Source: Bacteroidales bacterium
Lineage (GTDB): Bacteria; Bacteroidota; Bacteroidia; Bacteroidales; F082
Direction: 5' to 3'
Assembly: GCA_028704385.1 (NCBI GenBank)
Contig: JAQVLA010000005.1
Location: 115,447-179,446 of the forward strand
DNA: 64,000 nucleotides
A program made the position numbers and the translations under genes. The notes below the pieces were generated by a model that was not told where the DNA came from, did not search any database, and saw only the letters and a program-made list of their open reading frames with translations. Positions 1 to 8,846 of this stretch are shown in pieces. The number at the start of each line of letters is the position of its first letter. The first letter of the stretch is position 1.

Positions 1-205
1 TGTGCGCCTAAGCAAAGGTGCTGTTTGGGCTTCTGCCCATATTGCCCATGTTGAAGGAAGACTTGCAAAAGTAAAAACAAGCCTGAAAGACAGCTCAGAT
101 ACTATTTGCGCTGAAGGAATGATCACTTATTTTATTTATCCTGAAGTGGTTGCCCAAAAAAAGTTCAGATTCCCCAATCCGGATCTATTTCTGGATACAA
201 AATAA
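1..205 (+). CDS. Hotdog-fold thioesterase, PaaI-like, C-terminal fragment
   Basis: Only the last 67 or so codons are in the window; the gene begins upstream, so the GTG at position 2 should not be taken as its start. The visible part contains a 'WASAHIAHVEGRLAKV' stretch, then an acidic turn and 'AEGMITYFIYP', which resembles the two last beta strands of PaaI/YbgC-type hotdog thioesterases (typical ending 'vegrlatveaelrd..gklcaegeatyfvfp'). Such enzymes hydrolyse acyl-CoA thioesters in the cytoplasm. The family call rests on this short pattern only; the substrate cannot be inferred. Confidence 0.5.
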   Translation, partial: VRLSKGAVWASAHIAHVEGRLAKVKTSLKDSSDTICAEGMITYFIYPEVVAQKKFRFPNPDLFLDTK

Positions 206-242
206 AAAAAGATCCGGTTTTGGAGGGGAAACAAACCGGATC
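204..242 (-). terminator. Rho-independent terminator reading leftward
   Basis: A 10-bp perfect inverted repeat (GATCCGGTTT at 211-220, AAACCGGATC at 233-242) with a 12-base loop. On the plus strand the A-tract (204-210) precedes the hairpin and no T-run follows, so the canonical orientation is for minus-strand transcripts: hairpin followed by seven U. It would end leftward transcription from the membrane protein gene whose stop is at 516, although 270 bases separate them. It may also act weakly for the thioesterase gene ending at 205. Confidence 0.6.
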
Positions 243-515
243 CTGATAATCAACCAAAACCAAATACCAATCATTCCTCGGTGATAGTATCTGATAAACC
301 TAATCATAAGTTTCAATAGTTGTGCCATGATGTTTAACAAGTTAATTATCTTTGATTTACCACACTATCATGTAGGCAAATCAAAAGGTCAGCTATCCAT
401 AATCGATTAGTCTATCCATTTTCGGATATTGATGGAAATTTTTTATATCAACCTGATTATTGAATTATGGTGTAACGACTTTAACTTACTGGTTGGGTTT
501 CGTTACCCAATCTCG
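243..515. other. Intergenic region, no gene recognised
   Basis: AT-rich sequence between the terminator and the stop of the leftward membrane protein gene. A minus-strand reading frame of about 47 codons starts at 329 and runs through the terminator hairpin into the thioesterase gene. It is rich in hydrophobic and basic residues, but I see no promoter or homology, so I do not call it a gene. Confidence 0.4.
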
Positions 516-1010
516 TCAAACCATTGATATGAAATAAATCAAAAGCAATACAAATATCCCCATATCAGTCCACAGGGCAAAGCTTTCGTTGACGCCTGCA
601 GGTTTTTTTAATCCGTGTTGTAATCCAGCCAAACCATAATAAAGTCCGCTTGCAAATGCACTTACGATCCGCCATTCCGGCAGAAACAAAGAGATGATGC
701 CAACAAGCCCAAAGCAGAGGTTAGCAAAGCCTAATTCACGAAGAATTGGAAAACTTTCGGGGCTGTCGATGTGAAAAATTTGTTTTAGTGTAAAGGATGG
801 TTGCTTCACCTGCTTGAGACCAGCTAAGAATAATCGAAGTCCGACTGCTGAAAAGATGAACCACTTGCCAAAGAGGGCAAATGTCAATGCTTTGTCGCTC
901 ACAAAATGTTCTGCAACAAAACCAATTATTGGTACCACAAAAGTCAGTAGGCTTACACTGATGATATAAAATAAGCTTGGTTTGGATTTTTGGTCTATCA
1001 CTTTCTTCAT
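516..1010 (-). CDS. Small four-helix membrane protein, likely DUF6790
   Basis: 164 residues with a short basic N-terminus and about four hydrophobic segments (roughly residues 12-32, 46-66, 93-112 and 145-163). The 'GKWFIFSAVGLRLFLAGL' and 'RELGFANLCFGLVGI' stretches resemble the DUF6790 family of small inner-membrane proteins of unknown function; this assignment is from memory of the pattern. It lies downstream of the cytochrome c gene on the same strand, with a 117-base gap, and may be cotranscribed with it. No catalytic residues are evident. Confidence 0.5.
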   Translation of the reverse strand: MKKVIDQKSKPSLFYIISVSLLTFVVPIIGFVAEHFVSDKALTFALFGKWFIFSAVGLRLFLAGLKQVKQPSFTLKQIFHIDSPESFPILRELGFANLCFGLVGIISLFLPEWRIVSAFASGLYYGLAGLQHGLKKPAGVNESFALWTDMGIFVLLLIYFISMV

Positions 1011-1127
1011 CTTAAATTAGTATAAATGTTGCTCTGGAAATGACATTCAGGAAATATGCCATCAATTTTTTTCTGCCATTTATCGTCTTCAAAAAGGTTA
1101 TTAATTTATTCGGGAGTAAAACTTGCC

Positions 1128-2108
1128 TCACTTTGCAGGGACAAACTTTTCTACTTCATTTTCAAAAGGTTCCAAACTTTGAAGATAGGCATAGATCGCT
1201 GACAGATCATCTTTTGTCATTCCGCCGTACATATACCAGGGCATAATGGATTGCATATCGCCTGTAGCAACTTTGGGCAGTAGTTCACCTGAATCTGAAT
1301 AGCGTTTAAAGAGTCTGATAAACCTTTCCAAACTCATATTCCCCAAACCAGTTTCATGTGGAGTAAGATTAGCTGTTCGCACAATACTTCCGTCGGGCAT
1401 ATGAAACTCCCGACCGCCACCGCCTTCGGGGCCCACAAATTTCCCTTTGCTGAAGTTGGTGTGACAATCCATACAGGCAGCAGCCATCGTCATATAGCTG
1501 CCATAGGCAAGTACATCTGTTTTAGGTGGAATGCGAGTGAGCTGTGCTTCCTGCGGCATGGTACGCATAATCAGGTTCATCGGAAAATCTGCTTTCGACA
1601 CAGGATGGTTGGTTTCTACAGGATCGAGTGTTCTCAGGAATGCTATTACTGATTCAATATCTGTGCGATCCAAACGGCCAAATCTATGATAAGGCATAAC
1701 CGGAAAAATGGGGCTGCCATCACGCTTCACACCGGTTGTGATCAGCCTGAACAGCTCGCCATCAGTCCAGTCGCCAATACCAAAAGGTGTGATATTACTC
1801 GAAACAAAACGCCCTGGAAATCCCATGCTTTGGTCAAAGATATCACCTCCGGTAAATTCGGTGCCAGGTTTTGGAGGGCCTGAAAAATAGGTGAAATCCC
1901 TCATCGAATGACAGTCAGCACACATCATCACATGATAGGCAAGGTATTGTCCGCGTTCCACTTTTTGAGCTGTGATATTTACCTTCAAATCCTGTGGATC
2001 ACCTATATCAGGCAGGAAAAATTTCAGATAGGCTATTGTTGCAACAATAAGAAGTAAAATAATAGCTAAAACATAAGCTAAATATTTAAATAACTTTTTC
2101 ATTTTCAA
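1128..2108 (-). CDS. Membrane-anchored diheme cytochrome c
   Basis: 326 residues. An N-terminal hydrophobic segment (about 8-31) without an obvious cleavage site suggests anchoring in the inner membrane with a periplasmic body. Two covalent haem-binding motifs are visible, CADCH at residues 63-67 and CMDCH at 212-216, each followed by a cytochrome c fold. Candidate axial methionines are in 'FPVMPYH' (about 138) and in the 'MPWYMYGGM' stretch near the C-terminus. The two-domain layout resembles the cytochrome subunits of membrane alcohol or aldehyde dehydrogenases and other c-type electron carriers. No dehydrogenase gene is adjacent, so the electron donor is unknown. Confidence 0.85.
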   Translation of the reverse strand: MKMKKLFKYLAYVLAIILLLIVATIAYLKFFLPDIGDPQDLKVNITAQKVERGQYLAYHVMMCADCHSMRDFTYFSGPPKPGTEFTGGDIFDQSMGFPGRFVSSNITPFGIGDWTDGELFRLITTGVKRDGSPIFPVMPYHRFGRLDRTDIESVIAFLRTLDPVETNHPVSKADFPMNLIMRTMPQEAQLTRIPPKTDVLAYGSYMTMAAACMDCHTNFSKGKFVGPEGGGGREFHMPDGSIVRTANLTPHETGLGNMSLERFIRLFKRYSDSGELLPKVATGDMQSIMPWYMYGGMTKDDLSAIYAYLQSLEPFENEVEKFVPAK

Positions 2109-2426
2109 ATATTAAATTAAATAGTTGTTTATTACATTGTTTATCGGCAAAATCGTGAAACGGCCATCAGCCTGAAGCTTTAAATACATGATTGATGATG
2201 TATATTATCTGTTAAGAAATTCAGCTACAGTATTGATTCATAACTCGATCAGCCGGAAATCAGGAGCAAATATAGAAGCTTGGATAGACAAACCACCAAC
2301 TACCTCCATAAAAATAAAAGATTTAGCAAATATTTAACTTTATAATGCCTATTGGAATTTAATTTCAGGCAATGAAAACTCAAAAAAGCGCAAAAACAAT
2401 TCATTCAGATCGCTAAAACCTCTCTC
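2109..2426. other. Intergenic region, no gene recognised
   Basis: 318 AT-rich bases between two leftward genes (bcp ends at 2427, cytochrome c starts at 2108). It must hold the cytochrome promoter if that gene is transcribed on its own. I find only a weak -7-like match (CAAATATA, minus-strand TATATTTG, about 2265) without a proper -33 partner, and no hairpin with a T-run. Confidence 0.4.
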
Positions 2427-2882
2427 CTACTTTAAGGCTGCCAGTGCTTCCACCACATGTTGTTTCACATACAACTGCGAGCTAAATACATGCACACACT
2501 CACCGGCTTTGTTAAAGACGTAGGTAACACGGCCGGGTAAAAGGCCAAACATGCTTTTTGACACACCAAAGAGTTTTCTTACTTTGTTATCGGGATCGCT
2601 GAGCAGATCAAACGAAAGCTGATACCGGAAGGCAAAATCACGGTGCTTTTCCACGCTATCAGCACTGATGCCAAATACCATGATGTCCTGATCGATAAAC
2701 TGCTGAAAATGATCCCTGAAAGCGCAGGCTTCAGTAGTACATCCGGGTGTATTATCCATCGGATAGAAATAGATCACCATCGCTTTTGACCCGACATAAT
2801 TAGCAGGTGAGATCCATTCGCCTTTTTGATTTAACAAACTGAATGCCGGTAATTTATCACCAGGATTAATATGTGATTTCAT
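2427..2882 (-). CDS. bcp: Thiol peroxidase, BCP/PrxQ-type peroxiredoxin
   Basis: 151 residues, the usual length. It reduces hydrogen peroxide and organic hydroperoxides in the cytoplasm using thioredoxin as electron donor. The thioredoxin-fold strand 'VIYFYPMDNTPGCTTEAC' carries the peroxidatic cysteine (C48, in the PGCTTE motif) and a second cysteine at C53, the atypical 2-Cys arrangement of the BCP/PrxQ group. A conserved downstream motif is 'FGISADSVEKH'. The start lies 9 bases after the stop of the upstream epimerase gene, so the two probably form one leftward transcript. Confidence 0.93.
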   Translation of the reverse strand: MKSHINPGDKLPAFSLLNQKGEWISPANYVGSKAMVIYFYPMDNTPGCTTEACAFRDHFQQFIDQDIMVFGISADSVEKHRDFAFRYQLSFDLLSDPDNKVRKLFGVSKSMFGLLPGRVTYVFNKAGECVHVFSSQLYVKQHVVEALAALK

Positions 2883-2891
2883 TTTTTCAGA

Positions 2892-3815
2892 TTATTTTTT
2901 CGGGTAACCAATCACATGATTCAAGGCTGTATGAATATCAGGCGATTGAAATTGAAAACCTGCCTGCAACAGTCGGTCTGGTTTCACAGCAGCTCCCTTC
3001 AAAAGCATTTCATCAGCCATTTGTCCTAACATGAGTTTGAGTGCAAATGCAGGAACCGGAATCCACGACAGTCGTTTCATTGCCTTTCCGATAGCAAAAG
3101 CCAGCTCACTCTGCCTAACAGCCTGTGGTGCTGTGAGATTATAAACACCTTCAGTTGAATTATTTTTCAATAGAAACAACATTGCCTCTATCTGGTCTTC
3201 AATATCTATCCATGACACCCATTGGCGTCCGCTTCCAATTTTTCCTCCCAAAAAAAACCTGAAAGGCAACATCATTGGTTTTAGTGCGCCTCCGTCTGAC
3301 GACAGTACCACACCTGTCCTGATTAAAACCAAACGGTTTGTAAAAGCCTTAAGCGACTGAGCTGCTGCTTCCCATTCCGCTGTGAGCCCGGCCAGATATC
3401 CATTTCCCTGATCATCAGTTTCAGTAAACAGCTTTTCATGGTGATGGCCATAAAAACCGATAGCTGAAGCCTGTATAATCATTCCGATTCTTAAATTTGC
3501 CTCCCTCATCAGATGAGTGAGCTTCCTGATTGGTTCAATGCGGCTTTTGAGCAAAGCCGCCTTGCGCTTGTCGGTCCAGCGAAAGTCGGCTATGCCGGCT
3601 CCCGAAAGATTAATCAGAGCATCACTTTTATCAAGCGCAGCCACAAGCTGCTCCTTGGGTTGATTCCAGTCTAAAATATGAAAGCCTGCACCTTCAAATT
3701 GCCTGTGAGCTTCCTCAGCACGACGCGTCAATATTACAACATCATTTTTACCTGCCAGTCGCTTGAGTAATGCGCTGCCTATCAATCCGGTACCTCCTGC
3801 AACAATTATTTTCAC
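2892..3815 (-). CDS. TIGR01777 / YfcH-type NAD(P)-dependent epimerase
   Basis: 307 residues, the usual length for this extended-SDR family. The N-terminal 'GGTGLIGSALL' is the Rossmann dinucleotide-binding loop. 'LINLSGAGIADFRW', 'ASAIGFYG' (catalytic Tyr region) and 'GVVLSSDGGALKPM' are family signatures, and the last 50 residues form the DUF1731 tail ('PVPAFALKLMLGQMADEMLL'). The physiological substrate of the family is not settled. The gene precedes bcp with a 9-base gap. Its ATG is at the end of a long open frame, and a 300-base intergenic region to the right can hold its promoter. Confidence 0.88.
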   Translation of the reverse strand: MKIIVAGGTGLIGSALLKRLAGKNDVVILTRRAEEAHRQFEGAGFHILDWNQPKEQLVAALDKSDALINLSGAGIADFRWTDKRKAALLKSRIEPIRKLTHLMREANLRIGMIIQASAIGFYGHHHEKLFTETDDQGNGYLAGLTAEWEAAAQSLKAFTNRLVLIRTGVVLSSDGGALKPMMLPFRFFLGGKIGSGRQWVSWIDIEDQIEAMLFLLKNNSTEGVYNLTAPQAVRQSELAFAIGKAMKRLSWIPVPAFALKLMLGQMADEMLLKGAAVKPDRLLQAGFQFQSPDIHTALNHVIGYPKK

Positions 3816-4139
3816 CTTAGTTGTATTTTATATAAAACAGTTGACAGATATTTTTGTTTGAGATACGAACAAAATATCTTGATAATCAATAAGATTAGAT
3901 TTGATAGTTCAAAGTGACAATGGATCTGCAGTAAATCCAGATTGAGAAGCTCAAGCAAAAGTCAAGAACGAATGGATTGTATTTATCTACTCCCCAATCA
4001 AATAATCTACGTAAGGAAAAACATATAGCGTTTTACCCACTGAAAACTACATTGTCCCGAAAAAGAAGATTGCATCCACCTGAAAAGGGAAACAGTAAGA
4101 GCGACTTTTGACTTACCTTTGCGCATCAATTTTTTTCAG
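3816..4139. other. Divergent intergenic region (epimerase / MATE)
   Basis: About 320 AT-rich bases between two divergent starts. I can assign only the MATE-side -7 box (4114-4121). A 'CAAAATAT' run near 3869 loosely resembles a minus-strand -7 box but does not match TAnnTTTG. No small gene is convincing. Confidence 0.4.
4114..4121 (+). promoter_or_regulatory. Bacteroidetes -7 box upstream of the MATE gene
   Basis: TACCTTTG fits the Bacteroidetes housekeeping -7 consensus TAnnTTTG. No good TTG sits 19-21 bases upstream, so the promoter is incomplete on the -33 side. If used, transcription starts near 4128, downstream of the TTG at 4119 and shortly before the GTG at 4140, which decides the start of the MATE gene. 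Confidence 0.45.
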
Positions 4140-5471
4140 GTGAAACCCAATATTTCTTACAACCGCATTTGGAAAATCGCTTACCCAATCATCCTGGGCA
4201 GTGTGGCTCAAAACCTGATCAATGTTACGGATACAGCATTTCTTGGTCATGTGGGCGAAGTGGCATTAGGTGCTTCTGCATTGGGAGGAATGTTTTATCT
4301 GGTATTGAATATGCTTGGAATGGGATTTGGAACTGGAGCGCAAATCATCATCGCACGCCGTTTTGGTGAAGGGAAAAATCACCTGATCGGTAAAACATTT
4401 GTTCATGCATTTTATTTTATGATGCCTTTGGCATTACTGGCATTTTTTATCCTTCTGTTCTTTGGAAGCCAGATACTGAGGTTGTTAATCAACTCAGATG
4501 CCATTTATGAGGCAAGCGTAAGATTTCTGGATTACAGGATTTATGGCTTGCTTTTCGCTTTTGGACAAATACTTTTCAGGTCCTTTTATATTGGGATAGC
4601 CCGAACTCAAATTATCACCTGGAGCACCCTGGTAATGGCTGTTGTAAATATCGCCCTTGATTATGCGCTGATATTTGGTAATTGGGGATTTCCGGAGATG
4701 GGTATTGAGGGTGCTGCATTGGCTTCGGTGATCGCTGAAGGGATAGCACTGGCTTTTTTGATTATCAATACCCAATATCGTAAACATCCTGAAAGATATA
4801 ATTTGTATCAGTTTGGTGTTTGGGATAAAGCCTTATTTGAGAGGTCATTCAAACTGTCGGGACCCATTATGTTACAGAATTTTCTGTCGCTGAGTGTATG
4901 GTTTGCTTTCTTTTTGCTTGTAGAAAAACTTGGCGAACAGGCACTTGCTATTTCCAATATTATCCGTAGTGTTTATGTGGTATTAATGATCCCGATATGG
5001 GGTTTTGCCTCAGCATCTAACTCCCTGGTAAGCTACCTGATTGGTATGAAACATTCAGACTTGATTTTTAGATTACTCAAAAAAATTCTCGTGCTTTGCC
5101 TTAGCGGGGTGTTATTGCTCATAAGTGTAAGCATACTGTTTCCACAGGCTATCATCAGCATCTATACCAATAGTCCCGAATTGATTGCCAATAGTATTCC
5201 TGTGCTTCAAGTAGTCAATTCAAGCGCATTTTTTCTGGCTATTGGTTTTGTACTTTTCAATGGGGTGCTGGGTACCGGAAAAACCAATATTTCGTTCATG
5301 ATCGAGATCATTGTGCTGGGTTTTTACCTGATCTATGTTTATTTTCTAATTAATACGCTGAATGCCAATGTAACGATGGTATGGACTGCCGAGATAATTT
5401 ATGGCATGATACTCAGTATTTTATCATGGATATATTTGAAAAAAGGAAATTGGATCAGAGCCAAATTGTAA
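4140..5471 (+). CDS. MATE-family multidrug/Na+ efflux transporter
   Basis: About 443 residues with 12 predicted membrane segments in two homologous halves, the normal size for a MATE antiporter, which exports cationic drugs or metabolites in exchange for Na+ or H+. The start of helix 1 ('RIWKIAYPIILGSVAQNL') and 'VTDTAFLGHVGEVALGA' are typical of the family. The open frame extends back to a TTG at 4119, but that codon overlaps the TACCTTTG -7 box, so I take the GTG at 4140. The gene ends directly against the stop of the convergent gene at 5472, with no intergenic bases. Its substrate cannot be told from sequence. Confidence 0.88.
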   Translation: MKPNISYNRIWKIAYPIILGSVAQNLINVTDTAFLGHVGEVALGASALGGMFYLVLNMLGMGFGTGAQIIIARRFGEGKNHLIGKTFVHAFYFMMPLALLAFFILLFFGSQILRLLINSDAIYEASVRFLDYRIYGLLFAFGQILFRSFYIGIARTQIITWSTLVMAVVNIALDYALIFGNWGFPEMGIEGAALASVIAEGIALAFLIINTQYRKHPERYNLYQFGVWDKALFERSFKLSGPIMLQNFLSLSVWFAFFLLVEKLGEQALAISNIIRSVYVVLMIPIWGFASASNSLVSYLIGMKHSDLIFRLLKKILVLCLSGVLLLISVSILFPQAIISIYTNSPELIANSIPVLQVVNSSAFFLAIGFVLFNGVLGTGKTNISFMIEIIVLGFYLIYVYFLINTLNANVTMVWTAEIIYGMILSILSWIYLKKGNWIRAKL

Positions 5472-8144
5472 TCAATAGATCACATAATTATACAGTGTAT
5501 TTCCAACTCCGGTAACCAGGTTGATTTCATCGTTATCGTGCAGGCTACCAACAGCAAAAGGTGTTTCACCCGTAAGTCCGGAGGAAATGATCATCCTGCC
5601 ATTTTTGTCGATCAGATAAATCTCGCGGCTTGCTTCCGAAACCACACCAAGTAAACGTTTACGTTTTGTGATATTAAAAAACCGAGGCTTGGTTACGATC
5701 GTATTTTTAAAAGAGAAGCGAAACAAATCCTTTTTAAAACGATCAAAAATATGTAGCTCATCACCATCGAGGTAGATAAAATCAGTGTTGCCATCCTGAT
5801 TAAAGTCTTCATACAAAAAGAAATGCTCCGCATTGAACTGCCCAAAATCTGTAGTTGAAATCTGTCCGGCTGATGAAACATAAAGCAGCTTGCCCTGCTT
5901 ATCGCTGGTGAGCAGGATACCTTTGCTGTTTGTTTTATTCAGATAAAAATCGGCATGAACTGACTTCTCCAGCTTACCCCTCGGACTGATTCGCACATTA
6001 CCCCGCCGATCCACAATTCTCACATTACCTTTGATATCTGTGATAATGATGTAATCTTTTCCGGCAGCAATCAGTCGCTCAACCTGTTTGGTAACGATTT
6101 CGAGCGAACGTGGTTTTTGCCATCCATCCACCTGACTACCTTTTAGTTCGTAATTGTAGGTGAGCTTATCTGCGCAGGAAACCAAAATGCGGTAGTCCTT
6201 GCGATTGTTATAATCAAATACAACAATGCCATTGGTAGCCTGCGAACGCAGCTTCACCGGATAACCGGCTACATTGTTGCCATTGCGATCAATCAGGTGC
6301 AGGTAATTTGCTGTGTTGAATAAATACTGAAACTTCCCGTTTTTATAATAATCCACAACAAAAACTTCACTGATGGGTGTTTCGGACAACTGTTTCTTCC
6401 ACAGAACCTCTCCTTCCGGATTGATAAGATAAAGCTGATTTTCTGAATCAAAAACCATCAGATTATTTCCGGATATGAGGTGATCTTCAACAATATGAGG
6501 CTGTCCAACGATAGGATTGTCCAGCTCCGTTTTCCACGCTACCAGGCTTTCCTCCTTATAACTTGGATTATGTTTGAGAATTATGCTTTGATAAATCAAT
6601 TCCTTAAAACTGGTAAACTGCAATGCCAATGCCTCAAATTCGCCAAAGGCCTGCTGGTTGCGCTTTAGCTGATACTTGAGTTGGTTTGAACCAAAGGATT
6701 CGAGCAGAGGCAGGCCGTCTCTCAGATTAAGGTATAACGAAAGATTTGCCTGATCGGACAGATGCTGTCTGAAACGCTTGAAGTTGTCATTCATATCCAG
6801 CGTACGTCCTGAGCGATAGAGGTGTAAAATTTCTTCGAGCAGGGCTGCATCGTCCGCTACGAGCAGATACTGATCAGAGATCATATAAAACTGTCCGCCA
6901 GGTTTGTTAAAGACTCCTCCAAAAATTTTTCCAACAAAACCAGTAGCTTTTGACTGGTAAATCACTGCATTTTCAACACTTCGCTCACTTCGGCCACCTG
7001 CCACCTGACACAGGCGTTCCATGAATCGTTCGGCCATTTGCTCCTGATCCAATCGCGCTACAAACACGGGTTTATCTATGCTACCGATATATACCAATCC
7101 CAGTTCACCACTCAGGGCAGGCAACAATTCATCACGAATACTCAAACCAAAGCTTCTCTCAAAATCAGCAGTGACATCTTTATCCGACACCCTCTCCCAA
7201 TAAGTAAAAATATCTTCCACATTCAGCATTAATAAAATGCGTGTGTTATATGGCAAAATATTATATAAGGTGTTTATTCCTGATGATAAGCCACGTAAAT
7301 GATAAAGAAAATCGCTGCTGTCGGCTAATGCATAACCATTTAATAAAATATCCTGTTCTTTTACCAAGATATCCAACGCTGACCATGCTGCCAGATCGCC
7401 AAGAAAACCTTCAATCTCAGAAGAATGGGAAGTAGCTGAAAAAGTACTTATCAGCCCGGCCAAATACTCATATTGCAGATACAAGTATGCCTCAGCGGCT
7501 TTCCCTTTGGTAAGCTCAAGTCGTTGCATGGTATTGCTTTGGTTAACAGGAGTTTCACTATTAAGTGCCAGTAAAGACTTGTTGAGCAATTCCTTATCAA
7601 AGCTTCCAATCAACAAGCCATCTGCAATAGCAAAGGCATATTGCTTATCTGATTCCTTATCAACAATCAACACACTTGAAATGCTTTGCTGACCACGTTC
7701 GACCAATTCAATCTTTCCCGGGAATTTTTGTTGTATTGCCTGGCGTATCTGATTCAATTTTAGCTCATTTCCTATCTCAGCTACCATAAGAAAACCAAAT
7801 GATTCATTCTGCCTGTGCAACGAAAGTAATATTTTCTTCCGACTGAATAAGTCAATAATTTCCTTGTTATCAGTAAATAAAGTGTCAACCCAATTCAAAT
7901 GCTGTTGTAATGTAACAAGAGCATCTACATTTTCTATTACAGGCCAAAATGAAGTATTTGCAGTTAACTTTTGCCACAGGGCTCCCGGCTCAGGCCATTC
8001 CATCACCAGGATGGCATCCTGCGGAACAGCCCGCCAGCCATCCGTTTGTTCTTTGCTGCTTTGTCCTAAAAAAAAGATCAGAAATAAAATACCGGCAGTC
8101 AAACCAATTCCGGCAATGATATAGGTGAACCTGGCTAATTGCAT
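5472..8144 (-). CDS. Large membrane-anchored protein, DUF3352-like with C-terminal propeller-like half
   Basis: 890 residues. One N-terminal membrane helix (about 5-28) is followed by a large extracytoplasmic body. Residues about 40-540 look like the DUF3352 type ('AVPQDAILVMEWPEPGALW' just after the helix). The remaining 350 residues contain repeated strand-turn units with 'DRNGN', 'DFNQDGNTDFIYLDGD' and 'IDKNGRM', as in PQQ/FG-GAP-like beta-propellers, some resembling calcium-binding DxDxDG loops. The function is unknown; a role in envelope or surface interactions is only inferred. The open frame begins at a TTG (8150), but ATG 8144 sits 24 bases from the -7 box and is preferred. It has its own promoter, separate from rnhB upstream. 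Confidence 0.7.
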   Translation of the reverse strand: MQLARFTYIIAGIGLTAGILFLIFFLGQSSKEQTDGWRAVPQDAILVMEWPEPGALWQKLTANTSFWPVIENVDALVTLQQHLNWVDTLFTDNKEIIDLFSRKKILLSLHRQNESFGFLMVAEIGNELKLNQIRQAIQQKFPGKIELVERGQQSISSVLIVDKESDKQYAFAIADGLLIGSFDKELLNKSLLALNSETPVNQSNTMQRLELTKGKAAEAYLYLQYEYLAGLISTFSATSHSSEIEGFLGDLAAWSALDILVKEQDILLNGYALADSSDFLYHLRGLSSGINTLYNILPYNTRILLMLNVEDIFTYWERVSDKDVTADFERSFGLSIRDELLPALSGELGLVYIGSIDKPVFVARLDQEQMAERFMERLCQVAGGRSERSVENAVIYQSKATGFVGKIFGGVFNKPGGQFYMISDQYLLVADDAALLEEILHLYRSGRTLDMNDNFKRFRQHLSDQANLSLYLNLRDGLPLLESFGSNQLKYQLKRNQQAFGEFEALALQFTSFKELIYQSIILKHNPSYKEESLVAWKTELDNPIVGQPHIVEDHLISGNNLMVFDSENQLYLINPEGEVLWKKQLSETPISEVFVVDYYKNGKFQYLFNTANYLHLIDRNGNNVAGYPVKLRSQATNGIVVFDYNNRKDYRILVSCADKLTYNYELKGSQVDGWQKPRSLEIVTKQVERLIAAGKDYIIITDIKGNVRIVDRRGNVRISPRGKLEKSVHADFYLNKTNSKGILLTSDKQGKLLYVSSAGQISTTDFGQFNAEHFFLYEDFNQDGNTDFIYLDGDELHIFDRFKKDLFRFSFKNTIVTKPRFFNITKRKRLLGVVSEASREIYLIDKNGRMIISSGLTGETPFAVGSLHDNDEINLVTGVGNTLYNYVIY

Positions 8145-8167
8145 GAACAAAAACTTTATTAAAACCT

Positions 8168-8198
8168 CAAAGATAATTCAGAATATCGCGCATACAAC
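8168..8198 (-). promoter_or_regulatory. Bacteroidetes promoter for the DUF3352-like gene
   Basis: On the minus strand: GTTG (8198-8195), 19 bases, then TATCTTTG (8175-8168). Both boxes and the spacing fit the Bacteroidetes sigma-ABfr consensus (TTTG, N19-21, TAnnTTTG; only the first T of the -33 box differs). The predicted transcript starts around 8160, leaving a short leader before the ATG at 8144. Confidence 0.65.
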
Positions 8199-8246
8199 TG
8201 CCAACATAAACAGTCATTAACAATATAATGTTGATAGCGGGAATAA

Positions 8247-8846
8247 TTACAAATCCAGTTTGATTTGCCGGCCATGATTGAAGCTTTTGCGATGCAAAGA
8301 GCTAAGGCCATGTACGGCAATTGCCTGTTTATGCCGGGAAGTGGGGTAGCCTTTGTTGCGATCCCAGGCATACACCGGAAACTCTAAATGCGCCTTTGTC
8401 ATCAGCTCATCGCGAAAAGTTTTGGCCAAAATCGAAGCTGCTGCAATGGACTGGTACAAAGCATCACCACCAATGATACACTCAAAAGGAATCTCAGCAT
8501 ATGGTTTAAAACGATTGCCATCTATCAACAACAGTTGTGGTTGTTGGTTCAATTTACTTATGGCCCGGTGCATTGCCAAAAAACTGGCCTGAAGGATATT
8601 GATTTCGTCAATCTCTTCAGCCGTTGCCAGGCCGATGCCCCAGCTCAACGCCTCCTTCTTTATCATTATGCTCAGGCTACTTCTGAGCCTGGCAGTCAGC
8701 TTTTTGGAATCATTCAGTTCGGGATAATCCTTACGTGAATCTAAAACTACTGCAGCCGCCACAACCGGACCGGCCAAACATCCCCGGCCTGCCTCATCGC
8801 AACCCGCTTCGAGTAGCTGCTGATTAAAAAAAGCTTTTAATGCCAT
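8247..8846 (-). CDS. rnhB: Ribonuclease HII
   Basis: 199 residues, the usual size. It cleaves the RNA strand of RNA/DNA hybrids and removes single ribonucleotides from DNA. 'AGCDEAGRGCLAGPVVAAAV' near the N-terminus contains the D-E acidic pair of the active site; 'LIDGNRFKP' and 'IAAASILAKTFRD' supply the other conserved acidic and basic residues; 'WDRNKGYPTSRH' is the family's C-terminal signature. The frame is open to 8885, but ATG 8846 gives the normal N-terminus and overlaps the end of the upstream DUF6427 gene by 23 bases, indicating translational coupling in the GT4-purD-DUF6427-rnhB transcript. Confidence 0.95.
   Translation of the reverse strand: MALKAFFNQQLLEAGCDEAGRGCLAGPVVAAAVVLDSRKDYPELNDSKKLTARLRSSLSIMIKKEALSWGIGLATAEEIDEINILQASFLAMHRAISKLNQQPQLLLIDGNRFKPYAEIPFECIIGGDALYQSIAAASILAKTFRDELMTKAHLEFPVYAWDRNKGYPTSRHKQAIAVHGLSSLHRKSFNHGRQIKLDL

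Noticed and set aside
243..330. 47-codon minus-strand frame with hydrophobic/basic composition running through the terminator at 211-242
   Set aside because: No promoter, no recognisable family, ends inside another gene; leader peptide function is unsupported.
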